Positions 8,574 to 16,414 of a stretch of 64,000 nt of DNA are shown one piece after another. The notes below the pieces were generated by a model. It was not told the origin of the DNA and did not search any database. It saw only the letters and a program-made list of their open reading frames with translations. Every line of letters starts with the position of its first letter. Within the stretch, counting starts at the first letter, position 1. Source of the DNA: Thermanaerovibrio acidaminovorans DSM 6589 (GTDB lineage: Bacteria > Synergistota > Synergistia > Synergistales > Synergistaceae); contig NC_013522.1 in NCBI RefSeq assembly GCF_000024905.1, positions 1,054,001 through 1,118,000 of the forward strand, in the 5' to 3' direction. Made by a program: the position numbers and the translations under genes.

Positions 8574-8986
8574 CCCTTTATCTCCTCCATCAACTCCAGG
8601 ACCCTGGCCCGGTCCCCCTCCCGGAGAATCAGCTCCTCCAGCTCGTCCAGGGCGGACTCGGTCCTCTCTATCAGGACGAACATGGTCCTCTCGGACCGCC
8701 TCCACTTGAAATCCCTCTTCAAAGCCAGGGAGCGGCGGACCATCTCTATTGCTACCCCTATGAGCTGCCGGTATCGCCTAAGGACCGATATGGAGGGGTG
8801 CTTGGACAGGCTCTCTCCAAGGGCGCTTATCTCCCTTATGAGGTTGGCCCGCTCCACCTCCTCCATAGCCTCCATGAAACTGGGGGGCTCAACCCTCGAG
8901 TCCGCCCTAGGGCGCCCCCCTCCTCGGCCCCCCAGCGATATGCCCTCATTACCGGGGCTCTTCTTCCCCCGGCCGTCCACCTTCAT
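8549..8986 (-). CDS. YaaR family protein (DUF327)
   Basis: A small helical cytosolic protein of unknown biochemical role. The family is recognised from the conserved pattern LREISALGESLSKHPS-like helix, the RYRQLIGVAIEMV segment and a C-terminal helix with ALDELEELILREGD. It is 145 aa long, close to the family norm. The ATG at 8986 overlaps the tmk stop as ATGA, and its end overlaps holB by 25 bases. The tmk-yaaR-holB-psp1 order, known from Bacillus, supports the call more strongly than any single motif. Confidence 0.8.
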   Translation of the reverse strand: MKVDGRGKKSPGNEGISLGGRGGGRPRADSRVEPPSFMEAMEEVERANLIREISALGESLSKHPSISVLRRYRQLIGVAIEMVRRSLALKRDFKWRRSERTMFVLIERTESALDELEELILREGDRARVLELMEEIKGCLISILS

Positions 8987-9600
8987 GGACAAAGTAGCCT
9001 CACCAACTCCCCCTTGATAAGCTCGAACACCCGCTCAGGGCTCCCATCGGCGGGCACCCTCCTTATGCGGGAGGGATCCCTCTCCCAGAGGACCCGGTAA
9101 CCGTCCCTCACCCGGGCGAAGAAGTCCATGCCCCGGCTCTCTATGGCGTCCATCCCTCCCCGAGAGGACAGCCGAAGGGCCGCCTCCTCCGGGCCCAGAT
9201 CCAGCCAGATGGTCACATCCGGCCGGGGCAACGCCAGGACGGAGGATATGCGGTCCAAATCCTCAAGCCCAAGCCCGGAGCCAAAGGCCTGATAGGCCAG
9301 GGTGGAGTCCTGATACCTCTCGCATATCACCACCCGGCCCTCCTCCAGGGCGGGGCCTATGACCCGTGCACAGTGCTCACACCGGTCCGCCAGGAAGAGC
9401 AACGTTTCCGTGTAGGGACCCTGCCAGCCCCCCTTGAGCAACATCTCCCTAATCCCATCGTCCCCCCAGCCACCGGGCTCCCGGGTCCAAAGCACCCGCC
9501 TCCCCAGCTGGTCCCCTATCCAGGAGGCCAGTTTGGAGGCCTGGGTGGTCTTCCCCGAACCGTCTACCCCCTCTATGGTTACGAACAATCCCCTGGGCAC
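8983..9600 (-). CDS. tmk: Thymidylate kinase
   Basis: Phosphorylates dTMP to dTDP. The P-loop EGVDGSGKTT is near the N-terminus, REPGG follows near residue 42, and ERYQDSTLAYQ (about 94) is the substrate motif. An ATG at 9606 is directly joined to the GGGAGG ribosome site, so I prefer the GTG at 9600, six bases from it (205 aa, MPRGLFVTIEG). The gene starts only 35 bases after the terminator of the tRNA-Sec gene and opens the run to glpX, yet no clear promoter lies in that gap. Confidence 0.95.
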   Translation of the reverse strand: MPRGLFVTIEGVDGSGKTTQASKLASWIGDQLGRRVLWTREPGGWGDDGIREMLLKGGWQGPYTETLLFLADRCEHCARVIGPALEEGRVVICERYQDSTLAYQAFGSGLGLEDLDRISSVLALPRPDVTIWLDLGPEEAALRLSSRGGMDAIESRGMDFFARVRDGYRVLWERDPSRIRRVPADGSPERVFELIKGELVRLLCP

Positions 9601-9634
9601 GGTCATCCTCCCATCATTTTAACCCTAAAGGCCT

Positions 9635-9669
9635 AAAAAATAAGCCCCTTTCCTGGCTGGAAGGGGCTA
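9635..9669 (-). terminator. Rho-independent terminator of the tRNA-Sec gene
   Basis: An eight-pair stem (AGCCCCTT / AAGGGGCT, plus strand 9643-9650 and 9661-9668) is followed on the minus strand by TATTTTTT. It begins eight bases after the tRNA 3' end and lies before tmk. Confidence 0.9.
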
Positions 9670-9676
9670 TCTCCTC

Positions 9677-9771
9677 TGGCGGAGGCGCGTGGGAATCGAA
9701 CCCACCGGGACCGGCTACCGACCCCCACCAGGTTTGAAGCCTGGGCGCAGCACCAGCTACGACTCACCTCC
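9677..9771 (-). tRNA. selC: tRNA-Sec (UCA), selenocysteine
   Basis: Decodes UGA as selenocysteine with SelB and a SECIS element. The 95-nt transcript is long because of an extended variable arm (GGGGGTCGG ... CCGGTCCC), has a long acceptor stem (GGAGGTGA with GCGCCTCC), a T arm GTGGG-TTCGATT-CCCAC, and the anticodon loop CTTCAAA with TCA as anticodon. GCCA is encoded at the 3' end. The length and the UCA anticodon separate it from tRNA-Ser. No selA, selB, selD or obvious selenoprotein gene is in the window. Confidence 0.95.
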
Positions 9772-9786
9772 GGGTTGAACCACTAA

Positions 9787-9815
9787 ATCCTACTAGTTTT
9801 CGCCGGTCCTTTCAA
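9787..9815 (-). promoter_or_regulatory. Promoter of the tRNA-Sec gene
   Basis: TTGAAA (plus strand 9810-9815) and TAGGAT (9787-9792) are separated by exactly 17 bases, on the minus strand, at the very end of pdp. The distance from the -10 box to the tRNA 5' end is 15 bases, right for a short 5' leader. Confidence 0.75.
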
Positions 9816-11136
9816 GGGGAGCTATGACATCCCTCATGAGGGGACCGGGCTCCACCGGCTCGTCCCCTATGGACACCGCCCCCCGGAGCATCTCCACCAC
9901 GTCCTGACTTGACCCCAGTGTGCGGCCGTACACGTGAAGCAGCGGATCCCCGGCCTGTACCTCCTGGCCAATCTCACAGGCCATCCTTATGGAAACCCGG
10001 TGATCTATGGGGTCCTCCTTCCTCATCCGGCCACCCCCAAGGGACCTCAGGGCCTCCCCTATGGCCCGGGTGTCCATGGCGGAGACGTAGCCGGACCTCT
10101 GGGCCACCAAGGGGACCACATGGGGGGCCAGGGGAAGCAGCTCATCCCACCGGGAGGGATCCACTATGGAACTGTCCCCCCCCTGGCGAGACACCATCTG
10201 GGCGAACCTCTCCAGGGCGGATCCGTCGTCCAGGCCCCTGCGGCAGAGATCCATGGCCTCCTCAGGGTCTTGGGCCTTGTTGGCCAACAGGACCATCTCC
10301 CTGGCCAGGGCCAGGCAGACCTGCCGGGTGGACTCGGGCCCACCTCCGGAGAGGACCTCTATTGCCTCCCGGACCTCCGCTGAGTTGCCCACCCACTGGC
10401 CCAATGGCTGCTCCATGCTGGTCAGCACCGCCCTGCTGGGGTGTCCCAGCTCCCACGAGAGGTCCACCAGCAACCGGCCCAGGGCCACCGCGTCTTGGTA
10501 GGACTCCATGAGGGCCCCCCGGCCCCACTTGACGTCGAACACGAAGCCGTTGGCCCCACCGGCTATCTTCTTGCTGACTATGCTGGTGGCGATGAGTCCC
10601 ATGGAGGGGACCGTGGAGGTCACGTCCCTCAGGTGGTACAGCTTCCCCTCCGCGGGGGCCAGTTGGAGGGAGTGTCCGCTCACCGCACAGCCTATCTCCG
10701 CCACCTGAGCCTTGAAGGCCTCCATGGTGAGGTGGACGTTCATCCCCGGTATGGCCTCCAGCTTGTCCACCGTCCCACCGGTGAACCCAAGGCCCCGGCC
10801 ACTGAGCTTGGCCACCGGTATCCCCAGCGACGCCACCAGGGGCACCAGCACCAGGGTCACCTTGTCCCCCACCCCGCCGGTGCTGTGCTTGTCCACCGAG
10901 AAGCCGCAGGAGGGATCCAACTGGAAGACATCCCCCGACCGGGCCAGCGCCACGGTGAGGTGGGACATCTCTCGGATGGAGAGCCCCCTTATGAAGGCCG
11001 CCATGAGCCACGCGGCGGCCTGGTAGTCCGCCACGGAGCCGTCCATGAGCCCCTGGACGAAGGCCCTCATCTCACCCTCCGAGTGCTCCCCTCCGTCCCG
11101 CTTGACCTCTATGAAGTTGAGGACGTTAAATCTCAT
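9793..11136 (-). CDS. pdp: Pyrimidine-nucleoside phosphorylase
   Basis: Phosphorolyses uridine, thymidine or deoxyuridine to base and (deoxy)ribose 1-phosphate. The signature KHSTGGVGDKVTL (about residues 80-92) and the glycine-rich segment GRGLGFTGGTVDKLE identify the thymidine/pyrimidine phosphorylase family; 447 aa is slightly longer than the common 433. The pyrimidine nucleoside type is preferred over strict DeoA because of the Firmicutes-like punA-pdp pairing, but specificity is not readable. It overlaps punA by 11 bases, with GGAGG nine bases before its ATG. Confidence 0.92.
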   Translation of the reverse strand: MRFNVLNFIEVKRDGGEHSEGEMRAFVQGLMDGSVADYQAAAWLMAAFIRGLSIREMSHLTVALARSGDVFQLDPSCGFSVDKHSTGGVGDKVTLVLVPLVASLGIPVAKLSGRGLGFTGGTVDKLEAIPGMNVHLTMEAFKAQVAEIGCAVSGHSLQLAPAEGKLYHLRDVTSTVPSMGLIATSIVSKKIAGGANGFVFDVKWGRGALMESYQDAVALGRLLVDLSWELGHPSRAVLTSMEQPLGQWVGNSAEVREAIEVLSGGGPESTRQVCLALAREMVLLANKAQDPEEAMDLCRRGLDDGSALERFAQMVSRQGGDSSIVDPSRWDELLPLAPHVVPLVAQRSGYVSAMDTRAIGEALRSLGGGRMRKEDPIDHRVSIRMACEIGQEVQAGDPLLHVYGRTLGSSQDVVEMLRGAVSIGDEPVEPGPLMRDVIAPLERTGEN

Positions 11137-11962
11137 TGGACATCTCCTCCAAGAAGGCGGGCAAAAGCCGACACAGATCCCCGGTGGCCCTGGAGACCTC
11201 CCGGAGGACCTCCTCGTGGGTCAGTGGATTGGGGGATATCCCCGCCGCGTAGTTGGCCACGCAGGAGAGGGCCAGCACCCTGAGGCCCATGTGTCGGGCG
11301 GCTATCACCTCCGGGACGGTGGACATCCCAACCAGGGTCCCACCCAGCTTGGATAGCATGCGAATCTCCGCCGGGGTCTCGAAGCTGGGCCCCGACATGG
11401 CTACGTAGACCCCCCGGCCCAACGCAACCCCTATCCGGGATGCGGCCCTCTCCATGAGCCGCATCAGGTCCCGGTCGTACGCCTCGGTCATGTCCGGGAA
11501 ACGGACCCCCCAGAAATCCTCGTTGGGACCCACCAGGGGGTTAGCCCCCATGAGGTTTATGTGATCCTCGATGAGGACCCACTGGCCCGGGGAGTAGGAC
11601 CTGTCGATGCCCCCGGAGGCGTTGGTGGCCACGAAGACCTTGGCCCCCCACTCCCCCATGACCCGGACGGGGAAGACCACCTCCTCCATGGAGTAGCCCT
11701 CGTAGTAGTGGACCCTCCCCTGGAGGACCGCCACGTTGATGGTCCCCAGCCTGCCAACGTGAAGGACCCCCGCGTGCCCCGGCGCGGTGGACCTGGGCCA
11801 CCAGGGGATCTCCTCGTAGGGGACCGAAACTGGGTTGTCAAGCACCCTGACGAAGTCACCCACCCCGGACCCCAGCACCATCACCAGGTCGGGGGTAACG
11901 GGGACCAGCTTCCTTATGGCGCCCAACGCCTCTACAACCTTGTCCCTCGGCGTCAAATACAT
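11126..11962 (-). CDS. punA: Purine nucleoside phosphorylase (trimeric, class I)
   Basis: Splits inosine or guanosine with phosphate. Visible elements are the phosphate loop VLGSGVGDF (about residues 30-38), RVHYYEGY, ATNASGGI, the specificity glutamate in SFETPAE and the base-contacting Asn in SCVANYAAG. The residue before that Asn is Ala, where most family members have Thr (VTN). The Glu/Asn pair argues for 6-oxopurines. The ATG at 11962 shares one base with the xerD stop. deoB, often between xerD and punA, is missing. It could also serve methylthioinosine (see the MTA deaminase). Confidence 0.92.
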   Translation of the reverse strand: MYLTPRDKVVEALGAIRKLVPVTPDLVMVLGSGVGDFVRVLDNPVSVPYEEIPWWPRSTAPGHAGVLHVGRLGTINVAVLQGRVHYYEGYSMEEVVFPVRVMGEWGAKVFVATNASGGIDRSYSPGQWVLIEDHINLMGANPLVGPNEDFWGVRFPDMTEAYDRDLMRLMERAASRIGVALGRGVYVAMSGPSFETPAEIRMLSKLGGTLVGMSTVPEVIAARHMGLRVLALSCVANYAAGISPNPLTHEEVLREVSRATGDLCRLLPAFLEEMSNEI

Positions 11963-12855
11963 CAACTCCCTTGTGCTCTAGGATGACTTCTATCGTAAAC
12001 GTCCCTCAGCTCCAGGTCAAAGTGGGTGTAGACCTCGGTGGTCCTCACCGAGGAGTGACCCAGCAGACACTGCAGGGTCCTCAGGTCCATCCCCCGCCTC
12101 AGCAGATGCGTGGCGCAGGAGTGCCTCAGTATGTGGGGATGAAGCCTGGAGGCGGCTATACACGCCTGCCGGCCCCTCCGTTGGATCATCTTCCAGAGCA
12201 TCTCCCGCCTAAAGGGACCTCCTCTGTCCCCCTGGAAGATCGGCCCCTGGTGGGTCCCCCTCACCTTCAGGTAGCGCTCCAGGGCGGACCTGGTCTCCCC
12301 CACCAGGGGAAGGACCCTCACCTTGTCCCCCTTCCCCCTCACCCGGACGGTGCCGGATGACAGGTCCAGGTCCTTCATGGTCAGGGAACAGAGCTCCGAG
12401 GCCCTCAAACCGCAACCGTAGAGGAGCTCTATCATGGCCCGATCCCTCAGGTCCCCGGGGGCATCTCCGGCGGTGGCCTCCAGGAGGCGAAGGACCTCCC
12501 CCTCGGTCAGGATGGCCGGCATAGGGGAGGGCTTGTCGGGCAACATGGGAACCTTCCCCGGGTCCTCCCCCACCTCGCCCAGGAAGCGGCTGAAGGACTT
12601 TATGCACGCCGCCGCCCGCTGAACCGAGCTCTTGGCGGCCCCCTGGGACCTCAGGCTAGCTAGGAACAGGCTCACCGTGTCCACCTCCGGCGGCACTGGA
12701 TCCCGCCCCCTCTCGGCGCAGAAGGAGACGTACTTAGAGAGATCCCTCCTGTAGGCCTGACATGTGTTGGGGCTGAAGGCCCTCTCAAGGGAGAGGTACT
12801 CCAGGAAGGACTCCATCCTTGGATCCAGCGGCCCGTTCTCCCCCAAAGGGCTCAA
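11962..12855 (-). CDS. xerD: Tyrosine recombinase XerC/XerD
   Basis: Resolves chromosome dimers at dif by site-specific recombination. The N-terminal SAM-like DNA-binding domain spans about 15-105. The catalytic set is complete: Arg in GLRASEL, HPHILRHSCATHLL (His and Arg), LGHSS (His) and the tyrosine in VYTHF (about 283). At 297 aa it is standard for a housekeeping Xer protein. The TTG start overlaps the nudix stop as TTGA. The position next to punA-pdp is typical of XerD in Firmicutes; nothing suggests a mobile-element integrase. Confidence 0.93.
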   Translation of the reverse strand: MSPLGENGPLDPRMESFLEYLSLERAFSPNTCQAYRRDLSKYVSFCAERGRDPVPPEVDTVSLFLASLRSQGAAKSSVQRAAACIKSFSRFLGEVGEDPGKVPMLPDKPSPMPAILTEGEVLRLLEATAGDAPGDLRDRAMIELLYGCGLRASELCSLTMKDLDLSSGTVRVRGKGDKVRVLPLVGETRSALERYLKVRGTHQGPIFQGDRGGPFRREMLWKMIQRRGRQACIAASRLHPHILRHSCATHLLRRGMDLRTLQCLLGHSSVRTTEVYTHFDLELRDVYDRSHPRAQGS

Positions 12856-13394
12856 CCCCAGTTCCCCCCGAGGAACCAGAGCACCGCCACCAGGGTCTTG
12901 CCATCCGTCACCTGTCGGTCACGAATCATCTCCAGGACCTCCGCTTTAGACATGAACTTAGCCCCGATGAACTCGTCATCGTCCATCTCGAGGGGATCAC
13001 GGACAAGGCCCATGGCCAGGAATAGGTGGATCACCTCGTCGCAGAAGCCCGGGGAGGGGAGGAACGACGGTCCCCTTAGAAGCTCCAGGGCCCTGTAACC
13101 TATCTCCTCCCGCAGCTCCCGCTGGGCCGCCTGCTCCAGGTCCTCCCCATCCTCCACCAGCCCGGCGGGCACCTCCCATATGACCTCCCCCACCGGGTGA
13201 CGATACTGGCGGATGAGGATCAAGCGGCCATCGTCAGCCACGGGCAGGATCGCCACCGCAGGGCGGTGCTGGGCCACCTCCCGCCACGCCAGCTTCCCAT
13301 TGGGCAACTCCACCCGGTCCCTCACCAGGTTCAAAACCCTGCCGGTGTATATGGTTTCCCTCTCAAGGGTCCTCTCCTTCATGTGCTCCGTCAA
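12852..13394 (-). CDS. ADP-ribose pyrophosphatase-type Nudix hydrolase
   Basis: Hydrolyses nucleoside diphosphate sugars such as ADP-ribose. The Nudix box is intact: GLVEDGEDLEQAAQRELREE (about residues 83-102) followed by IGY, preceded by an IRQYRHPVG strand and WEVPAG typical of the ADP-ribose branch (NudF). It has 180 aa. The TTG start lies 13 bases after fmt with GAGGGGGG upstream and continues the operon to xerD. Substrate is inferred from the family. Confidence 0.9.
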   Translation of the reverse strand: MTEHMKERTLERETIYTGRVLNLVRDRVELPNGKLAWREVAQHRPAVAILPVADDGRLILIRQYRHPVGEVIWEVPAGLVEDGEDLEQAAQRELREEIGYRALELLRGPSFLPSPGFCDEVIHLFLAMGLVRDPLEMDDDEFIGAKFMSKAEVLEMIRDRQVTDGKTLVAVLWFLGGNWG

Positions 13395-13407
13395 GGCAAT
13401 ACCCCCC

Positions 13408-14325
13408 TCACTCCCAAGCGGCCCCCGGCGACAGCCTCAGCCCCTTGAGCCAGCTGGCGGACTCCATGGGTCGCTTGCCCTCGGGCTGCACCTCCAGGAG
13501 GACCAAACCACTACCGTCACCGCAGACCACGCAGGGCAGGGAGTCCCTCACGTAGTGAGCCCCCGGGGGGGAAGAGATGGGCGGATACTGGTCCACCGAG
13601 GCCTTGAGGATCCTTATCCTCCTTCCCCCAAGGGTGGACCAGGCACAGGGGGAGGGGGAGAGGGCTCGGATCATGTCCCTCACCCGGGATGCCCCATCAC
13701 CCCAGTCCACCCGGGTCTCCTGGTTGGATATCCTGGGAGCGTAGGAGGGGCTACCCTCCTGGGGGACCGGGGAGAAGGAGTCCGGCGCATCAAGGAAATC
13801 ACCGGTCATCCGGGACGCAAGCCGGGCAAGCTTGGGGAGCAGGGATCCGAAGTGGTCGTCCGGGTCCACCGGGTGGGGTACCCTCATGAGTATGGGCCCC
13901 GCATCCATCTCCTCCACCAACCGGAACATGGTGACCCCGGTCACATCGAGACCCATCCATAGGGCCCTCTGGATCGGAGCCGCCCCCCTAAGCTGGGGAA
14001 GCAGAGAGGGGTGGAGGTTGATGCACCCCATGGTGGGGAAGCTGAGTAGCGGCTCCCGGATGAAGAAGGAGCAGTCCACCACGAAGAGGACGTCCAGTCC
14101 CTGAGGGGCTAGGGCGGCCACATCATCCACAGGGGAGTTTGTCCTAACCGGTGTCAGGCCGAAGGAGAGGGCCACCTCCTCCACGGGGGTAACCCGCTCT
14201 CTGTAGCCCCTCCCCGCGGGCCTGGGGGGCTTGGTCATTATCCAAAGGGGCCTTCTCCCCACCGCCAGAAGCCCCTCGAGCCACAGGGCCCCAAAGGGGC
14301 CGGAGCTCAACACCGCCCACTTCAT
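13408..14325 (-). CDS. fmt: Methionyl-tRNA formyltransferase
   Basis: Formylates initiator Met-tRNA using 10-formyl-THF. NLHPSLLPQLRGAAPI (about residues 104-119) carries the catalytic Asn and His, and VTMFRLVEEMDAGPI the Asp. The C-terminal OB-fold tRNA-binding domain begins near 200. The protein is somewhat divergent: the segment before the active site reads VLFVVDCSFFIREPLL rather than the usual VVAAYG version, and the N-terminal Rossmann strand is short. At 305 aa it is normal length. The ATG overlaps the def stop as ATGA, the classical def-fmt pairing. Confidence 0.95.
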   Translation of the reverse strand: MKWAVLSSGPFGALWLEGLLAVGRRPLWIMTKPPRPAGRGYRERVTPVEEVALSFGLTPVRTNSPVDDVAALAPQGLDVLFVVDCSFFIREPLLSFPTMGCINLHPSLLPQLRGAAPIQRALWMGLDVTGVTMFRLVEEMDAGPILMRVPHPVDPDDHFGSLLPKLARLASRMTGDFLDAPDSFSPVPQEGSPSYAPRISNQETRVDWGDGASRVRDMIRALSPSPCAWSTLGGRRIRILKASVDQYPPISSPPGAHYVRDSLPCVVCGDGSGLVLLEVQPEGKRPMESASWLKGLRLSPGAAWE

Positions 14326-14828
14326 CGATCCTCAGACCTCTTGGCCAGCCGGGTCTTTATCATCTGCCGCCTTATGGGGGACACGTGGTCGATCAGGAGC
14401 CGGCCCCTGAGGTGATCTATCTCATGGAGGAAGACACGGGCTATGAAGCCCTGGAGCTCCATCTCCTTGACTGCACCGGTCTCGTCCTGGAAACGAAGCC
14501 TTATCCTGCTGGGGCGCTTCACGTTCACGAAGATGCCGGGGAAGCTGAGACAACCCTCCTCACCCTCCTCCTCCCCATCCTGGGAGAGGATCTGGGGATT
14601 TACGACCACGTACCGGTCCCCGTGGTGATCTATCACCGCCAGGCTCTTGGATATGCCCACCTGGGGGGCCGCAAGGCCAACCCCGTCCTTGGCGTACATG
14701 GTGGCCCACATGTCCGCCAAAAGGTCCGAAAGCTCCTCCCCGAAGTCCCGGACCTCCTCCACCGGCTGGCGGAGAACCGGATCCGGGAAGACCCGGACCT
14801 TTAGAACCTTACCCTTCCTGTTTTCCAT
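14322..14828 (-). CDS. def: Peptide deformylase
   Basis: Removes the formyl group from nascent proteins. The three family motifs are present: GVGLAAPQVG (about residues 50-59), EEGCLSFPG (Cys ligand, about 90-98) and HEIDHLRG (two His ligands and catalytic Glu, about 135). 168 aa is typical. The only usable start, the ATG at 14828, has no Shine-Dalgarno; a strong hairpin ends nine bases before it. It is followed by fmt with a four-base overlap. Confidence 0.95.
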   Translation of the reverse strand: MENRKGKVLKVRVFPDPVLRQPVEEVRDFGEELSDLLADMWATMYAKDGVGLAAPQVGISKSLAVIDHHGDRYVVVNPQILSQDGEEEGEEGCLSFPGIFVNVKRPSRIRLRFQDETGAVKEMELQGFIARVFLHEIDHLRGRLLIDHVSPIRRQMIKTRLAKRSEDR

Positions 14829-14837
14829 GATGAGAAG

Positions 14838-14859
14838 GGCCGGTCATAAGACCGGCCCG
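14838..14859 (-). terminator. Hairpin between rpsA and def
   Basis: A perfect nine-pair stem GGGCCGGTC / GACCGGCCC with a four-base loop. On the minus strand it is followed by TTCTCATC, a poor U tract, then the def ATG. It may be a weak terminator after rpsA or a stem controlling def translation. Confidence 0.5.
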
Positions 14860-14878
14860 GGCACCTCCATCCCGTACC

Positions 14879-16393
14879 TTACCGATTCAGGTTCAGATGG
14901 TCTCCTATGGTGAAGGAGAACTCCTCCTGCTGCTGCACGTAGCCCTGCTGCCTGGAGTGTCCATGGTCCTCCCGGGCGGGGCGACGGCGGCGCTCCTCCC
15001 GGCGCTCCTCGTGACGCTCCTCCCCGGTGGGCTCCTCCAGGGCCCTCAGGCTCAGGCGGATCCTCTTCTCCGAGGGGTTAACCTCCAGGATCTTGGCCTG
15101 GACCTCCTGTCCCTCCCTAAGGACGTCCGAGGGCTTCTCGACCCGCTGACGGCTCAGCTGGGATATGTGGATCAGCCCCTCCACCCCGTCCTCGATCTCC
15201 ACGAAGGCCCCAAAGTCCGCCAGGCGAACCACCTTGACGGTCACCACCTGGTCCTTGGAGTACTTCTCGGAGACGTTGGCCCACGGATCGTTGAGCTGCT
15301 TGAGGCCGAGGCCTATGCGACGACGGTCCCCATCGACCTCCAGGATAACCACCTCCACCTCCTGGCCCTTCTTGAGGACCTCCTTGGGGTGCTTAACCCG
15401 GCTCCAGCTAAGGTCACCGATGTGGATGAGCCCCTCCACGCCGGGCTCGATCTCCACGAAGGCCCCAAAGTCCGCCAGGTTGGTTACGACCCCCTTGGTC
15501 CTCTGGCCAACGGTCCAGCGGGAGGTGACCCCCACCCACGGATCCTCCTGGGCCTGCTTGAGGCTCAGGGAAACCCGGTTGTTCTCCCGGTCTATACCTA
15601 TCACCTTCACCTTGACCTTGTCGCCCTTCTGGACCAGGTCCTTCGCCTTGGCACCTCTCTGCCAGGAGAGCTCGGTGATGTGAACCAGCCCCTCCATGGC
15701 CCCCAGGTTCACGAAGACCCCGAAGGAGGTTATGCTGCTGACCTCACCCTCCAGGATGTCCCCCTCGTGCACGTTGGCGTAGAACTCCTCACGCAGGGAG
15801 GCCATCTCCTCGTCAAGGATGCTGCGCCGGGAGAGCACTAGGCGGCGCTTCCTGCGATCCTTCTCCACCAGCTTAACCGGGAAGGTCTTTCCTACCAGGT
15901 TGGCAGGGTTGATACCCCGGCCCTCCTCCGCCAGGTGGGAGATGGGAATGAAACCCTCGAGCCCACAGCAGTCCACAATGAGCCCTCCCTTGACCTTGCG
16001 GATACCCTCAACCTCGATCACGTCCGACTGGGCGAGCTTCTCCTCCAGGGCGTTCCACCGCTCATCGAACTCGCAACGCCACCGGCTCAGGTTGAGCTGG
16101 GCCTCCTCGCCCTGACCCACGTTGGTCACCTGGACCCGGATCCGGTCCCCCACCTGGGGCTCCCCCACCTTCTCAACGATGGCCCGATGGCTCCACTCCC
16201 GCCGGGGAAGGAAGCCCTCGCACTTGTAGCCCACGTCCACAAGCCAACCGTCCTCCCGGGCATCAACCACGGTACCCTCAACCACGCTGCCCCGATGTAT
16301 GTTCACGGAGTCTATCTGCTCCATGATGCTCTCCATCGTCTCAGGCTCCGGCTCGGACACACCGGAATTGTTCATCGTCAACCCGTCCACCAT
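14879..16393 (-). CDS. rpsA: 30S ribosomal protein S1-like, five S1 repeats
   Basis: RNA-binding protein that in many bacteria brings structured mRNA to the ribosome. Five S1 domains start near residues 35, 120, 205, 295 and 375; the last three are canonical, with VNLGAMEGLVHITELSW, GAFVEIEPGVEGLIHIG and GAFVEIEDGVEGLIHIS. The second is degenerate. The last 55 residues are a charged Arg/Glu/Gln tail. The ATG at 16402 abuts AGGAGG, so the ATG at 16393, nine bases from it, is preferred (504 aa). It follows ispH by 21 bases; in some clostridia the two are fused. Confidence 0.92.
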   Translation of the reverse strand: MVDGLTMNNSGVSEPEPETMESIMEQIDSVNIHRGSVVEGTVVDAREDGWLVDVGYKCEGFLPRREWSHRAIVEKVGEPQVGDRIRVQVTNVGQGEEAQLNLSRWRCEFDERWNALEEKLAQSDVIEVEGIRKVKGGLIVDCCGLEGFIPISHLAEEGRGINPANLVGKTFPVKLVEKDRRKRRLVLSRRSILDEEMASLREEFYANVHEGDILEGEVSSITSFGVFVNLGAMEGLVHITELSWQRGAKAKDLVQKGDKVKVKVIGIDRENNRVSLSLKQAQEDPWVGVTSRWTVGQRTKGVVTNLADFGAFVEIEPGVEGLIHIGDLSWSRVKHPKEVLKKGQEVEVVILEVDGDRRRIGLGLKQLNDPWANVSEKYSKDQVVTVKVVRLADFGAFVEIEDGVEGLIHISQLSRQRVEKPSDVLREGQEVQAKILEVNPSEKRIRLSLRALEEPTGEERHEERREERRRRPAREDHGHSRQQGYVQQQEEFSFTIGDHLNLNR

Positions 16394-16414
16394 ACCTTCC
16401 ATCCTCCTCGCGAC

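Noticed and set aside
11962-12855. Tyrosine recombinase as the integrase of a mobile element
   Set aside because: Its length, motif set and place in a housekeeping operon fit XerD; there is no attachment site, phage gene or composition change nearby.
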